Shown here piece by piece: positions 46,737-55,754 of a stretch of DNA of 64,000 nt. A model generated the notes under the pieces. The model made no database searches and was not told where the DNA came from. It saw nothing but the letters and a program-made list of their open reading frames with translations. A program made the position numbers and the translations under genes. Within the stretch, counting starts at the first letter, position 1. Each line of letters opens with the position of its first letter. Location: the NCBI RefSeq assembly GCF_003259335.1, contig NZ_QLLL01000014.1, forward strand, positions 43,707 through 107,706. Direction: 5' to 3'. The DNA comes from Chitinophaga skermanii. GTDB lineage: Bacteria; Bacteroidota; Bacteroidia; Chitinophagales; Chitinophagaceae.

Positions 46737-47465
46737 TTAAATTCTCGGGGTGTTGCCTGTTGCGCTCACCTTCAAAATTTTGAAGCTAGTAGGGAAGCGA
46801 ACATTGTCTTTGTTGCACGGGTCGGGGTTCTCGTAATCGAACATGTACGTTTCTGTTGAACCGTCCGGCATGTTTTGCAAGTTGTGCTTTTGAATGAACT
46901 TCAATGTGTTCGTAAGTCCATTCACGGTACGGATGGTACCACCACCACCGCCTGTACCGGGGTGCTCTACGCCACCACCTTCAATTTCTACATCGTCGCC
47001 TTCTACACCGAATGTTCTACCGTCGATGTCGACTGTTACGGGTTTAAAATCAACGGAAGGAGAGGTTTTGTAGTTGAACAACATAACAGTAGGGCGGGCG
47101 AACTCGCAAGCGCGGCCGGTATCTTCATAATCGAATTCAGATACAGAGCGGGCACCCATAAATACCGCTAAGCCACCATTTGGGTCCATGTTGGCGAAGA
47201 GGTCTTTTAGTTGTGCATGAGAAAAGAAGAATACTAAATCCTCTTCTTGCGGTAATGTTCCTTCTCTACCGAAGATCATTCTTGCTTCGTGGGGATTCGT
47301 TTCGCGTAATGCTTTTACGTCGATGAGGTTGCTGAGCCTAGTTTTAGTACATACGTGCTTTTGGAAGTAACCGGCACCTTCAAGTTGGGTGATAGGTTGA
47401 CCAAAGATAACATCTGTATCTTCTCTTAAGATAGGTTGGGGCTCTTGTGGTAAAATCTTTTCCAT
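46737..47465 (-). CDS. protein of unknown function in two-component cluster
   Basis: A 242-residue soluble protein with no signal peptide. It has an N-terminal part with 'YFQKHVCTKTRLSNLIDVKA', a central 'NMDPNGGLAVFMGARSVSEF', a Gly-rich linker around residues 165-180 ('PGTGGGGGT') and a C-terminus 'TSFKILKVSATGNTPRI'. No domain is recognised. It is the first gene of the four-gene cluster and may be its main output or cofactor. It is divergent from a small signal-peptide gene 227 bp away. Confidence 0.7.
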   Translation of the reverse strand: MEKILPQEPQPILREDTDVIFGQPITQLEGAGYFQKHVCTKTRLSNLIDVKALRETNPHEARMIFGREGTLPQEEDLVFFFSHAQLKDLFANMDPNGGLAVFMGARSVSEFDYEDTGRACEFARPTVMLFNYKTSPSVDFKPVTVDIDGRTFGVEGDDVEIEGGGVEHPGTGGGGGTIRTVNGLTNTLKFIQKHNLQNMPDGSTETYMFDYENPDPCNKDNVRFPTSFKILKVSATGNTPRI

Positions 47466-47692
47466 GGTTCGTGTTGAATTTGAGGTTTAATGAAATTTGG
47501 TATCAAGGCGCAAATTACTATATCACAGGTGGGGGCTTCCGGGGAATTTTCCCCCCAAGAAAAGGGATTAATCCCCGGCCAATCATTTTGCGATTGTTAG
47601 ACCTTTACTTTCACAAACGGGATAGTAAAATAGTAATTATTCGGACATGTGCAGCCCCGTTATTCCAATATGACCAATTAATGCTAGTAAAG

Positions 47693-47857
47693 ATGAAAAA
47701 GAGGTACCCCATTATGCTCACCTGCTTGTTGTGTTGCTTTCAGCCTGTAGCCCAAGCAACCGTACATGCGAAAGCCAAACAAAAAACCGTCGTCTTAAAA
47801 AAGTCGACGTGCACTTGGAAAAATATCATGAAAGTTTCCAAGATCACCGCTAAATAG
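47693..47857 (+). CDS. small exported peptide (54 residues)
   Basis: From the ATG at 47693 the product has a signal peptide with a Cys-rich hydrophobic core ('MLTCLLCCFQPVAQA'). Removal leaves a ~30-residue basic peptide ('HAKAKQKTVVLKKSTC...'). A longer frame upstream (from 47447) overlaps the divergent gene antisense and is not believable. Function unknown. Confidence 0.45.
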   Translation: MKKRYPIMLTCLLCCFQPVAQATVHAKAKQKTVVLKKSTCTWKNIMKVSKITAK

Positions 47858-48056
47858 AATTTTTTACGCAATATAAATCGGTAACAAAACATGCTTATGT
47901 AGATGCATTTCGTTTAAACGGGAACCATGCTCAACTTATTAGGTTTACTCATACTCATAACGCAAACAGGAAAGTAAAATTTACAACAGTGTTTATCGGC
48001 CTTCATTCGTTGTTGGCGTCACTTCATTAACCCCAAGAAAGTTAGAATAGAGATCA

Positions 48057-48091
48057 AAAAAGCCTTGCGGATATCTATCCACAAGGCTTCT
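48057..48091 (-). terminator. terminator of the carbohydrate cluster
   Basis: AAGCCTTG with CAAGGCTT (inside 48059-48090, one inner mismatch), with an A run on the plus strand that gives a U tract for minus-strand RNA, 26 bp after the ThuA-like stop. Confidence 0.7.
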
Positions 48092-48116
48092 TCTTTTGTA
48101 TGCTTGATTGTATTGT

Positions 48117-48905
48117 TTACTTCAAAAATACATCGCCCTTTTTATCGGTCGCTACTACCCAGCGCAAGGCCGAAATAATCAGCTTGTTCTGTGTAGCATC
48201 GGTGAAGATGTGGGGGCCATGACCCATATTGAGGTATACCATGCGGTATTTCGTGTTCGTCCAGCCGATAGGGGTATCGCCACCGGGGAGAATGTCTTTT
48301 AGGCCCAGCGGGTAATTGTCTTGCGCCAAGGTGGCGAGTACTTTTACATCCGGGTTTTCGCGCGGGCTGGGTTTCCATTGGTACCATTCGTTAATGGGGG
48401 CAATGAAGGTGGTAGGTAAGCCGCGGGTAACGGTGTGCGAGGTATCGTCGACCACAATTTTAGCCGGCATTGGCGGCCAGTTGTTACGGTAAAATACGCC
48501 GCCCCCGAGGAACTTTACGAACCAAGGCCAGTTGGTGGTTTTATCGTTATACGCTGCTACGTGGAAGCCAAACCAGCCACCACCGTTTTCCATGTATTTC
48601 TCGAAGGCAGCCCGTTGCGCGGCGCTGTGCGGGAAATCGTTGATCATCATCAGCAGTTGGTAATCCTTTAGTTTCTCGTCGTTAAGGTCGCCCATATTGC
48701 TCGTGGTATCAAACACGAAGCCATTGCCTACGGTGAGGTCTTTGAAGAACTTAATGGCCTCGTCGGCAAACTCCACGTGTGCTTTTTCTACGGTACGACT
48801 ATAAAACGCCAATACTTTAAAGCGCGGGTACCGTTGCGCTTGCGCTTGTGTTTGTAGAATAAGGATACAAGCGAGTATGGAAATAGAATGAAATATCTTG
48901 TTCAT
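48117..48905 (-). CDS. secreted ThuA-like protein
   Basis: A 262-residue protein with a signal peptide (1-23). The ThuA fold (class I glutamine-amidotransferase-like) shows in 'FKVLAFYSRTVEKAHVEFAD', 'YQLLMMINDFPHSAAQRAAF', 'YMENGGGWFGFHVAAYND' and 'GHGPHIFTDATQNKLIISAL'. ThuA-like proteins are common in Bacteroidetes sugar-degrading loci and some have been linked to keto-sugar metabolism. The gene lies 17 bp downstream of the GH9 gene in the same direction, so it is probably the last gene of that operon. Confidence 0.88.
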   Translation of the reverse strand: MNKIFHSISILACILILQTQAQAQRYPRFKVLAFYSRTVEKAHVEFADEAIKFFKDLTVGNGFVFDTTSNMGDLNDEKLKDYQLLMMINDFPHSAAQRAAFEKYMENGGGWFGFHVAAYNDKTTNWPWFVKFLGGGVFYRNNWPPMPAKIVVDDTSHTVTRGLPTTFIAPINEWYQWKPSPRENPDVKVLATLAQDNYPLGLKDILPGGDTPIGWTNTKYRMVYLNMGHGPHIFTDATQNKLIISALRWVVATDKKGDVFLK

Positions 48906-48922
48906 GTTGCGAATTGTAGTGT

Positions 48923-50689
48923 TTAATTTGAAGCCAAAGCGGTGACCGCTTGTAAGAACCAGCCACTATGAGGAATCCATTGTTCACTCCAGCGCCATTC
49001 ATTCCCATTATCTTCCACCTTCCAATCGATCCCGGTGCCATCGGCATTTTTACCGGTAATACCATTAGAAATCCCACCATTCCCCGAGCCATGACCATAC
49101 ATAGAAGCCATATACGGTACATTCACCTTACCATAGCTGTACATCATGCACATATCGTAAGGGTTGCAGCCCAGTACCCAGTTCACCAGGTTCGAGGCGT
49201 ACGTGGCAATTTCAGGCTTTACACCCAGCTCGTTCTTAGCAGGGTATACCAACCTGCCACCGACTAACATCGCCGAAGCAAGGGAGCCTAAACGGGCATT
49301 TTCGCCCTGCCACCACCAGCCCGATTCGTTTTCGTGGGGAATGAAGAAGCCGTTTTGTACTTGGTCTTTAAATAAGAACGATTGACGGGCATAGCCGAAC
49401 GGGTTCTTTACTGCTTGCGTAACCGATAAATTATAATCTACGGCTGCACGGATGGTATTTAAAGCTTTAGCGCGAAGTGTTTGATCCTTTTCAGCATCTA
49501 GGTAACGGGCGAGGGAGATAATGGGCAATCCCGCGTCGGCAGCATGCCAGAAGGGGCGTTTGTTATCGTCGGCTAAGAAGTAACCTCCATGGGTCATCCT
49601 GTTTCCCAAGTTATTTGCACGTAAGCGAGCAGCGGCTTGGTACTTCGGTTTACCGGTAGCGAGCCATAATTCGGTAGCACCCATCAATGCACAGTAATCG
49701 TCGATGATGTTCTCTTTACCGTTATCGCAATACTTCAAGTTGTTCTTTTCTAAATGTTCGAACGCTCTTTCTGCGGCAGCGAGGTATTGCGCGCTGGTGA
49801 AATCGCGGTTCTTATGCCAAGTAGAAATGCGTGCTAAGGCAGCAATACCCATACCGCCACCTTCCCGGTAAGCACATTGATAATCCGCTGTGGTTTTACT
49901 ATCGGCCAGCAAACCTACTACGCGGCGTTCCGATGGGTCTTTCTTGAAGTAAGAGAACACGGTCATGTAAAAATAACCTTCCGGGGACAGGGAGCGCATG
50001 ATGTAATCGGCACCATAGAGCGCTTCCTCGGTGAGGGAAGCGCGGGTGTTTGTTTTATCTAAGATCGCCGGGATGCGTTCCACGGTATTAATCATCGACC
50101 AATCGACCATGGGTATTTGCTGGGGCGACATGAAGTTGGTGTATGCCAAATGCGAGAAGTATTTACTTACATCGCCGGAGGCATCGCACCAGCCACCTGT
50201 TAAATCAACCCGTTTATTACTACCAAAAAGGAGTAGCTGTTTATCGGCACCTAACTCTTCGGGTGAGCTGGCGCGTTGGTGGAAGAAGAATTCCCGGATA
50301 GCAGGCACGGCCAATTCCGTTAAGGCATTCTCGCCGATGTAGAAGGGCTTCGATTCGTATTCCTTTCCATTTACCTTCAACACGAGGTAGTATGTTCCTT
50401 TCGCAGTAAGCTTCGAGAAATCGGCACGGTTGTACCATTTTCCATTGGCCCATTCTGTTACTTGTTGACCATCTTCCAGTTTGCCGGTGAACTCGGTTGT
50501 TTTTGTATAAGCACTGCGTACTATAAACTCCGTGCCGGCCGGTATTTCTGCATCACTACTCACCAAAATGCTTTTCGGGGTGTGCGCATTGTAGGCCACT
50601 TGGTTGCCTAATACTTGCACTTGGGAAAAGGCTTGTTGGGAGATTAAAGCCGACAATAGCAAACTCGGCCACCATTTCTTTTTCAACAT
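48923..50689 (-). CDS. GH9-family glycoside hydrolase, secreted
   Basis: A 588-residue protein from the ATG at 50689; a longer frame starts at 50761 but lacks a signal peptide. It has a signal peptide (1-23), then an N-terminal Ig-like domain as in CelD-type enzymes ('VQVLGNQVAYNAHTPKSILV'). The (alpha/alpha)6 catalytic domain includes 'TGGWCDASGDVSKYFSHLAY', corresponding to the GGWyDAGDygKY motif with the catalytic Asp pair. Its C-terminal part ('GCNPYDMCMMYSYGK', 'GIDWKVEDNGNEWRWSEQWI') holds the probable acid Glu. GH9 enzymes are mostly endoglucanases, but this type may act on other beta-glucans or glycosides. It is 19 bp downstream of the pectate-lyase-like gene. Confidence 0.85.
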   Translation of the reverse strand: MLKKKWWPSLLLSALISQQAFSQVQVLGNQVAYNAHTPKSILVSSDAEIPAGTEFIVRSAYTKTTEFTGKLEDGQQVTEWANGKWYNRADFSKLTAKGTYYLVLKVNGKEYESKPFYIGENALTELAVPAIREFFFHQRASSPEELGADKQLLLFGSNKRVDLTGGWCDASGDVSKYFSHLAYTNFMSPQQIPMVDWSMINTVERIPAILDKTNTRASLTEEALYGADYIMRSLSPEGYFYMTVFSYFKKDPSERRVVGLLADSKTTADYQCAYREGGGMGIAALARISTWHKNRDFTSAQYLAAAERAFEHLEKNNLKYCDNGKENIIDDYCALMGATELWLATGKPKYQAAARLRANNLGNRMTHGGYFLADDNKRPFWHAADAGLPIISLARYLDAEKDQTLRAKALNTIRAAVDYNLSVTQAVKNPFGYARQSFLFKDQVQNGFFIPHENESGWWWQGENARLGSLASAMLVGGRLVYPAKNELGVKPEIATYASNLVNWVLGCNPYDMCMMYSYGKVNVPYMASMYGHGSGNGGISNGITGKNADGTGIDWKVEDNGNEWRWSEQWIPHSGWFLQAVTALASN

Positions 50690-50708
50690 GAATAATACTT
50701 TATAGCAA

Positions 50709-53651
50709 TTATTGGATAGTTGTTTTATATAAACCTGTTCTTCCTGTGATGTATACATCACGACCTACTTTCACAATAGAAGACGGTCTTTCAGGCACAG
50801 GTACCATGCGCACTTCGTTACCATTTGCATCGAATTCATACAGTTCGCCATCGGCCACCCAAACATTCGAATTCAAAGGATCGGGGATTGAATTGAAATC
50901 GCCCTTCTCTGCAAAGTATTGCAAATTGGATAAATAACCTTTTGCATCAACATCGAACTTCACGGTACGTTTATCATATTCATCCACCGCGTATAAAGGC
51001 TTACCAGGGTAAGCCGCTACGAGTGAAGTAGCACGGGCTAAATCGTAGGCAGCAGGAATAATGGTTTTGCCATCAGGAGCTACCCAGCAATGTTCGTTTT
51101 TATTGAGCGACACGATATTGAAATCGTGGTAATCGCGCCAGCGGTTAGAAGGGTAGTAGGCTTTCGCAACTTGTTGCTGTGCCATCGGTTTATAATCGAG
51201 TAGGCGGATGCTTTCTTCTGGATTATTGGGGTTGATGCTATATACAAGAGAAGCGAAACCGGAATTACCCCAACCGCTAAAAGATGTACCACGGGCATCG
51301 GCCGGGTTCTCGAATTTCTCTTGTACACCGTTTACTAAGTACCCGGTTTGCGGGTTGTAACGGAATACGACTAACAAGTTATCTTGACTGTCGACACCGA
51401 GTGATAATGGTTCCCAAGGGAATTCGGCCAGTAGTTGTAATGATTGCTTTTGTGCATCCCATTTGTACACGCGCTTCATACGTTGTTCTGCAAAGTATAC
51501 ATTGCCTTTGGAATCGGCTGTTAAGCCGGTGGCAAATTCAAAACCTTTCGCTAGCAATTGTACCGGTTGTGTAGTACTTGGCTTCGGTGTTGCGTTGATC
51601 ATCAAACGAGCGAACTCGGTAGGACGGATTTCTGTTTGAGAATTGATATCATACAAAGGATTATCCGTTGTGTACTTCACTTGGCTGTAGTTGTGTACGT
51701 TGAGCAATTCTACACGGTTACAATCCCAAGTACGCACAGAATAAGGGAAAGGCGTTTTCACACGAATCACGCGGAACATATACAAGTTCGCGAAGATCAT
51801 ATCGTTACAGTTCGTTAATTCCAACGGCTGGCAATCAGAACTTTCTACACTTTCTTCTTCCAATTGTAAAGCATACACTTTCCAATTCGATACCTGGTTG
51901 AAACGTACTTCGTTACGTACGTGGTGCTCTACCGACATGGCGTAGATTTTACCTACAGTCGACGTTTTATCGGCATAAAAACCACTGGTGGCAAACGTAC
52001 TGGCCGACCAGATATTTTTAAAGATACCGCCACCATTATTGGTTACCCAAAGGCTCCAGTATTGTGTATCCCATTGGTTATCGAAAGTACCCCAACCACG
52101 TGGGCCACCTTGGCGTTCTTCCCATTTCCAACCGGTTTTAACACCTGGGCGAATGGTACCGTGGCCACCAATGAACTTCACATCATCCATCATAGAACGA
52201 GGACCGGCCATCCATTTACATGCTACTGCACGGTAATTGCTGGCGCCTGTATTCAAGCCAATGCCTGTCATAATATTTTCGCCGTTTTGCGGCGCTTCTA
52301 CCATCGCTTTCGGGGCACCAAAGCCACCAAAGGCAGGCGCGTTTTCCGCTAAGGAGAAGTTAGTTGCCATTGGGTGTAATCCGATAAGTACCGTATTAGG
52401 TTTCAGTTGAATCGTTTCCGAGATACGGTAAGAGCCAGAAGGCACGAAGATCACCGCGTGTTGATCGATCGCTTGTTGAATGGCTTTCGTATCATCGGTT
52501 ACACCATCACCTTTCGCGCCACCGTCTTTCAAATTAAACCAGGTAGTCATAGCCGGGAGGTTCGGTACATCCTTGGCCGCGATCGCTGGTAAGGTATTGA
52601 GCGTTTGAAGGTCGTAAGAAGTTTGAATCGCTGGAATCGCTTTGAGATCGTTCATTTGTAAGCCGTAGGTATACGATTTAACCGCGTATACGTTCGCAGG
52701 CGCTTTTGTTACAGAATCTGCTTTCGGGTAGCGTACCAAAGTAGGCACTTTGCTACAAACGAGGTTGCGGATGTTCAGTTGCATATTGGCATTGCCTTCG
52801 TTGCTGAGGGTAATAGCCGGGCCGCTGATATTCTCGAAGCGACAATCTTCCATGAAGATTTTCTCCCAGTAATTATGTTCTACTTGGATAGCGCTCGGTG
52901 CGTTCTTCACCTGCATGCGTACGATCGTGAAACCGGCTTCTTGGGATTTAATCGCTGAAATGCGTTGGTTTTCGAAGTAGCTGTCGAGCATCATGAACTG
53001 CCAGCCGGGAGAGGCCTTCGTGGTATAGATACCATAATCGCCCCCGTAGAACTGCACATCTTCGATCATATTACCGATCTCGAACAAACCGGCTTTGCCC
53101 TTGCCAATATTGATATTACAGTGTGCTACATAACTGTGTTGGGCGAAGTGCGTACGCAAGGCCACAGCATGCGGGTTACCATCTTCAATTTGTAAATCGA
53201 TGTTGGATAAAGCGCTATAGAAAGTACTAGCCCCTGCATCGCTGATATTGCCACCCGGCTCTACCACGCTGCTTGTGAACCAGAACATATAGCCGGCCTT
53301 GCCTTTATCGTTTGGCTTTTCCGTTTGGAAGCCGGGCGAGTTCTTCTTCAAGCTAATGATGGGCCTCGTTTTCCCATAGCCGATTAAACGGATGGCCGTA
53401 GGAATATAAATTGTTTTTGAAATGTAGTATTTACCCGCCGGTAGAAAAATGACCCCGAAGCTTTTATCCTTCTTCAGTTGGTTGATGGCTGCTTGTAGCT
53501 CATCGGAAATATCGGCCGAAGTAGATTGAAAATGCACGGCCGCTGTATCGGGCGGTAATTGGGTGTAGACGGATACACCGGGTTTAAATTGGGCTTGCAA
53601 GGCATACAAAGGTGCCAATAGCAGCAGCAAGCATGCTGTTACTTTATTCAT
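50709..53651 (-). CDS. secreted pectate-lyase-like beta-helix protein with propeller C-terminus
   Basis: A 980-residue protein using the ATG at 53651 that starts the signal peptide ('MNKVTACLLLLLAPLYALQA'). Two pectate-lyase-superfamily (PF12708-like) segments are seen: 'DELQAAINQLKKDKSFGVIF' with 'PAGKYYISKTIYIPTAIRLI' near residue 60, and 'NLKDGGAKGDGVTDDTKAIQ' with 'FVPSGSYRISETIQLK' near residue 380. The last ~280 residues look like an NHL/SMP-30-type propeller ('FATGLTADSKGNVYFAEQRM'). Two half-helices plus a propeller is an unusual architecture for a polysaccharide lyase or glycosidase; the substrate is unknown. It heads the operon with the GH9 and ThuA-like genes. Confidence 0.82.
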   Translation of the reverse strand: MNKVTACLLLLLAPLYALQAQFKPGVSVYTQLPPDTAAVHFQSTSADISDELQAAINQLKKDKSFGVIFLPAGKYYISKTIYIPTAIRLIGYGKTRPIISLKKNSPGFQTEKPNDKGKAGYMFWFTSSVVEPGGNISDAGASTFYSALSNIDLQIEDGNPHAVALRTHFAQHSYVAHCNINIGKGKAGLFEIGNMIEDVQFYGGDYGIYTTKASPGWQFMMLDSYFENQRISAIKSQEAGFTIVRMQVKNAPSAIQVEHNYWEKIFMEDCRFENISGPAITLSNEGNANMQLNIRNLVCSKVPTLVRYPKADSVTKAPANVYAVKSYTYGLQMNDLKAIPAIQTSYDLQTLNTLPAIAAKDVPNLPAMTTWFNLKDGGAKGDGVTDDTKAIQQAIDQHAVIFVPSGSYRISETIQLKPNTVLIGLHPMATNFSLAENAPAFGGFGAPKAMVEAPQNGENIMTGIGLNTGASNYRAVACKWMAGPRSMMDDVKFIGGHGTIRPGVKTGWKWEERQGGPRGWGTFDNQWDTQYWSLWVTNNGGGIFKNIWSASTFATSGFYADKTSTVGKIYAMSVEHHVRNEVRFNQVSNWKVYALQLEEESVESSDCQPLELTNCNDMIFANLYMFRVIRVKTPFPYSVRTWDCNRVELLNVHNYSQVKYTTDNPLYDINSQTEIRPTEFARLMINATPKPSTTQPVQLLAKGFEFATGLTADSKGNVYFAEQRMKRVYKWDAQKQSLQLLAEFPWEPLSLGVDSQDNLLVVFRYNPQTGYLVNGVQEKFENPADARGTSFSGWGNSGFASLVYSINPNNPEESIRLLDYKPMAQQQVAKAYYPSNRWRDYHDFNIVSLNKNEHCWVAPDGKTIIPAAYDLARATSLVAAYPGKPLYAVDEYDKRTVKFDVDAKGYLSNLQYFAEKGDFNSIPDPLNSNVWVADGELYEFDANGNEVRMVPVPERPSSIVKVGRDVYITGRTGLYKTTIQ

Positions 53652-53866
53652 ACTCATGTGAAACATACAACGTGGGTTGTTTATGTGTGGAAATTGATTT
53701 TATATGTTGTATTGCAATCGATTGATCAAGATAGTTATCATGGGGCTGAATACCATCTAAATATTATGGATGGTTCTATTTTTGTTTGTGTTGGGGGTAG
53801 ATTGTACGTTTATACCGTAAAAATATTAATTGTATTCAGATTATATTGCGAATAAAACTTTATTAT

Positions 53867-54643
53867 ATGGATGGACATATCGGCCACATTGTTGTAATTG
53901 AAAGTTTAGAAAATGAAAAGCTTACAGGAAAGGAGATATATGATGATTGCATAAGTCGACAAATTGAATTTCGAAAGTCAAATTTGACGCATAAATACTA
54001 TAGTGTTAATAGTAAAGATCAATTATTCGAGTTGCTAAAACTTTATATTCATACAGCTGAATTCTATGAATCTGGTTTATTACTCCATTTTGAAATGCAT
54101 GGTGCCGATAATCAGGAAGGGATAATTTTGAGCAATGGAGAATTAGTAAAATGGACACAATTAGTAGAGCAACTAAGAGAAATTAATATTAAAACTAAAA
54201 ATAGGCTTTATGTTTCTATGGCAACGTGTTTTGGACGCTATATGTATTTAGGAGTCGATCCTTATAAAAAAGCCCCTTATGCGGCTTTTATTTCTGCAAG
54301 TGTTGAAGTAAATGGCCCTGAAATAGTCGAAAATTTCACTATTTTATTTGAAAATTTAATTAAGAGTGGCAATCTAATCGATTCTTATCTTATAATGGAA
54401 AATTATGTATCTAAATTTTATTACAAAGACAGCAAAACTGTTTTTGAAGCTTCCTTTGAAAGTATTATGAACCAATTATACGGAGACGAACAATTAAAAG
54501 CACAGATTCTAAGTGAGGCTAATAAAGAAGTCTTATTAAAGACTGGAGTTTTATTGACAGATCAAGAAGCAGAGTATGTTTTTAAAAAGGCACTAGCTGA
54601 TATGTTTGAAAGACAATATGATGCTTTTAAGTTTAATAATTAA
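53867..54643 (+). CDS. caspase-like (clan CD) peptidase
   Basis: A 258-residue protein from the ATG at 53867; a TTG seven codons upstream (53846) is an alternative. The first strand 'IGHIVVIESL' is followed by the catalytic His in 'LLHFEMHGADNQEGI' (H78 in this numbering) and the catalytic Cys in 'RLYVSMATCFGRYMYLGV' (C121). The order (beta-strand + HG, then beta-strand + C-x-G) is that of caspase/CHAT-type peptidases. Such peptidases serve as effectors in several prokaryotic immune systems. The DNA is AT-rich against the flanks. It converges with the TIR gene (4 bp between stops). No target or activator can be read from the sequence. Confidence 0.72.
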   Translation: MDGHIGHIVVIESLENEKLTGKEIYDDCISRQIEFRKSNLTHKYYSVNSKDQLFELLKLYIHTAEFYESGLLLHFEMHGADNQEGIILSNGELVKWTQLVEQLREINIKTKNRLYVSMATCFGRYMYLGVDPYKKAPYAAFISASVEVNGPEIVENFTILFENLIKSGNLIDSYLIMENYVSKFYYKDSKTVFEASFESIMNQLYGDEQLKAQILSEANKEVLLKTGVLLTDQEAEYVFKKALADMFERQYDAFKFNN

Positions 54644-54647
54644 GTAA

Positions 54648-55424
54648 TTAATTCAGAATTTTTTTAACCTGGCGGACTAAATTGACAAGTAGATCTTCTT
54701 TGTCCTCACTATTCATTTTAGAAATTGGATTGTCGGGAGAATTCATGGCTTGATATTGATTTAATGTCTCAAATTCCTCGAATAAACAAGGCCTGAGAAT
54801 CATAGATATTATAACTGCACCCTTTTTTTCTGCGGCCTCTAATAATGGTGGTAACTCGTTAGTATTTATAAAATCAGAGCCCAAAAAGTCAGTGCTAATA
54901 AGAAGAATTGCAATTTTAGTTTCACTAATTGCTTTTTGAATTTCCTCCTTCCATTTTTGCCCAGGAATGATTTGCGAATCATCCCAGAATTCAATATTGT
55001 TCAAAAAAGGTTTGAAGTGTCTTTTTATGTCTAATAAGAAATCCTTATCTCTATGGCTATAGCTAACGAAAACCTTACTTCGAATAGTTTCATTCTCGGA
55101 CTGATATTTTTGGGTAACTATAGTAGGAAGTACACTAAGTTCTTGTTTTATATAAAATATTAGTTTCTCACTTTCTTTATCTATTCCGCAATTTTTATCG
55201 GGTTGACCATTATGATTTTTGATTCTATGATTTAATAGAGACTGTTTTAATAATTCATCAAACCTTTTTAGAAAAATAGCTTTTGTTTCAGGATGGTAAA
55301 AATCAAACAATTTCCTCTTTAATGATTCTAGAACCGAAGAGGACGAAAAGCTATGTCCATAAAGAAAAATGTTGTCTCTGAAGAATTCTTCAGCCATTTG
55401 CTCAACAATTAAATCATCAGTCAT
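54648..55424 (-). CDS. TIR-domain protein
   Basis: A 258-residue protein. Residues 1-~115 are a helical domain of unknown type. Residues 117-258 form a TIR domain: 'KVFVSYSHRDKDFLLDIKRH', 'NIEFWDDSQIIPGQKWKEEI', 'AILLISTDFLGSDFI' and 'NTNELPPLLEAAEKKGAVII', with E190 as the probable catalytic Glu of NADase TIRs. Bacterial TIRs typically consume NAD+ or make cyclic signals as immune effectors. The gene is AT-rich and lies tail-to-tail with a caspase-like gene. Whether the two act together is inference from proximity. Confidence 0.85.
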   Translation of the reverse strand: MTDDLIVEQMAEEFFRDNIFLYGHSFSSSSVLESLKRKLFDFYHPETKAIFLKRFDELLKQSLLNHRIKNHNGQPDKNCGIDKESEKLIFYIKQELSVLPTIVTQKYQSENETIRSKVFVSYSHRDKDFLLDIKRHFKPFLNNIEFWDDSQIIPGQKWKEEIQKAISETKIAILLISTDFLGSDFINTNELPPLLEAAEKKGAVIISMILRPCLFEEFETLNQYQAMNSPDNPISKMNSEDKEDLLVNLVRQVKKILN

Positions 55425-55532
55425 AATAAAAGCAATACTTAATTTAACGGACTATTGTTTCAATATTAATAGATATTAAAATAGTTTAAATTTTTGAACT
55501 TAACAACTTTGCTATAAATCATTCTTCTATTA

Positions 55533-55754
55533 TCAATTTCTATGTGCTTTCAAATAAACATTCACCACCTCTTCCAAACTAATTTCTAATTCCTTGCAAA
55601 TATCAAACACCGTCACAAAACTGGTTTTGCTCTTTTGTTGCTTGATTTTAGACATGAGTTTACGAACGGCCCTGTCTTTTAAACCCGTGATAAGCATCAC
55701 ATCTTTGGTAGATAGCTTTACACGGAAGAACTGCATTTCTGTGTTATTTTCCAT
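55533..55754 (-). CDS. small HTH-like protein
   Basis: A 73-residue protein whose 'LSTKDVMLITGLKDRAVRKL' segment could be a helix-turn-helix. It has many Lys residues and ends 'LEEVVNVYLKAHRN'. Its ATG overlaps the 3' end of the upstream LytTR regulator by 11 bp, so the genes are translationally coupled. It might modulate that regulator or bind DNA itself; there is no firm family match. Confidence 0.6.
   Translation of the reverse strand: MENNTEMQFFRVKLSTKDVMLITGLKDRAVRKLMSKIKQQKSKTSFVTVFDICKELEISLEEVVNVYLKAHRN

Noticed and set aside
47447..47692. N-terminal extension of the 54-residue peptide gene
   Set aside because: Starts inside the divergent gene and has no domain-like sequence; the signal peptide begins only at 47693.
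53658..53855. 65-codon frame upstream of the caspase-like gene
   Set aside because: Lies in the AT-rich intergenic region where the promoters should be; translation looks random.
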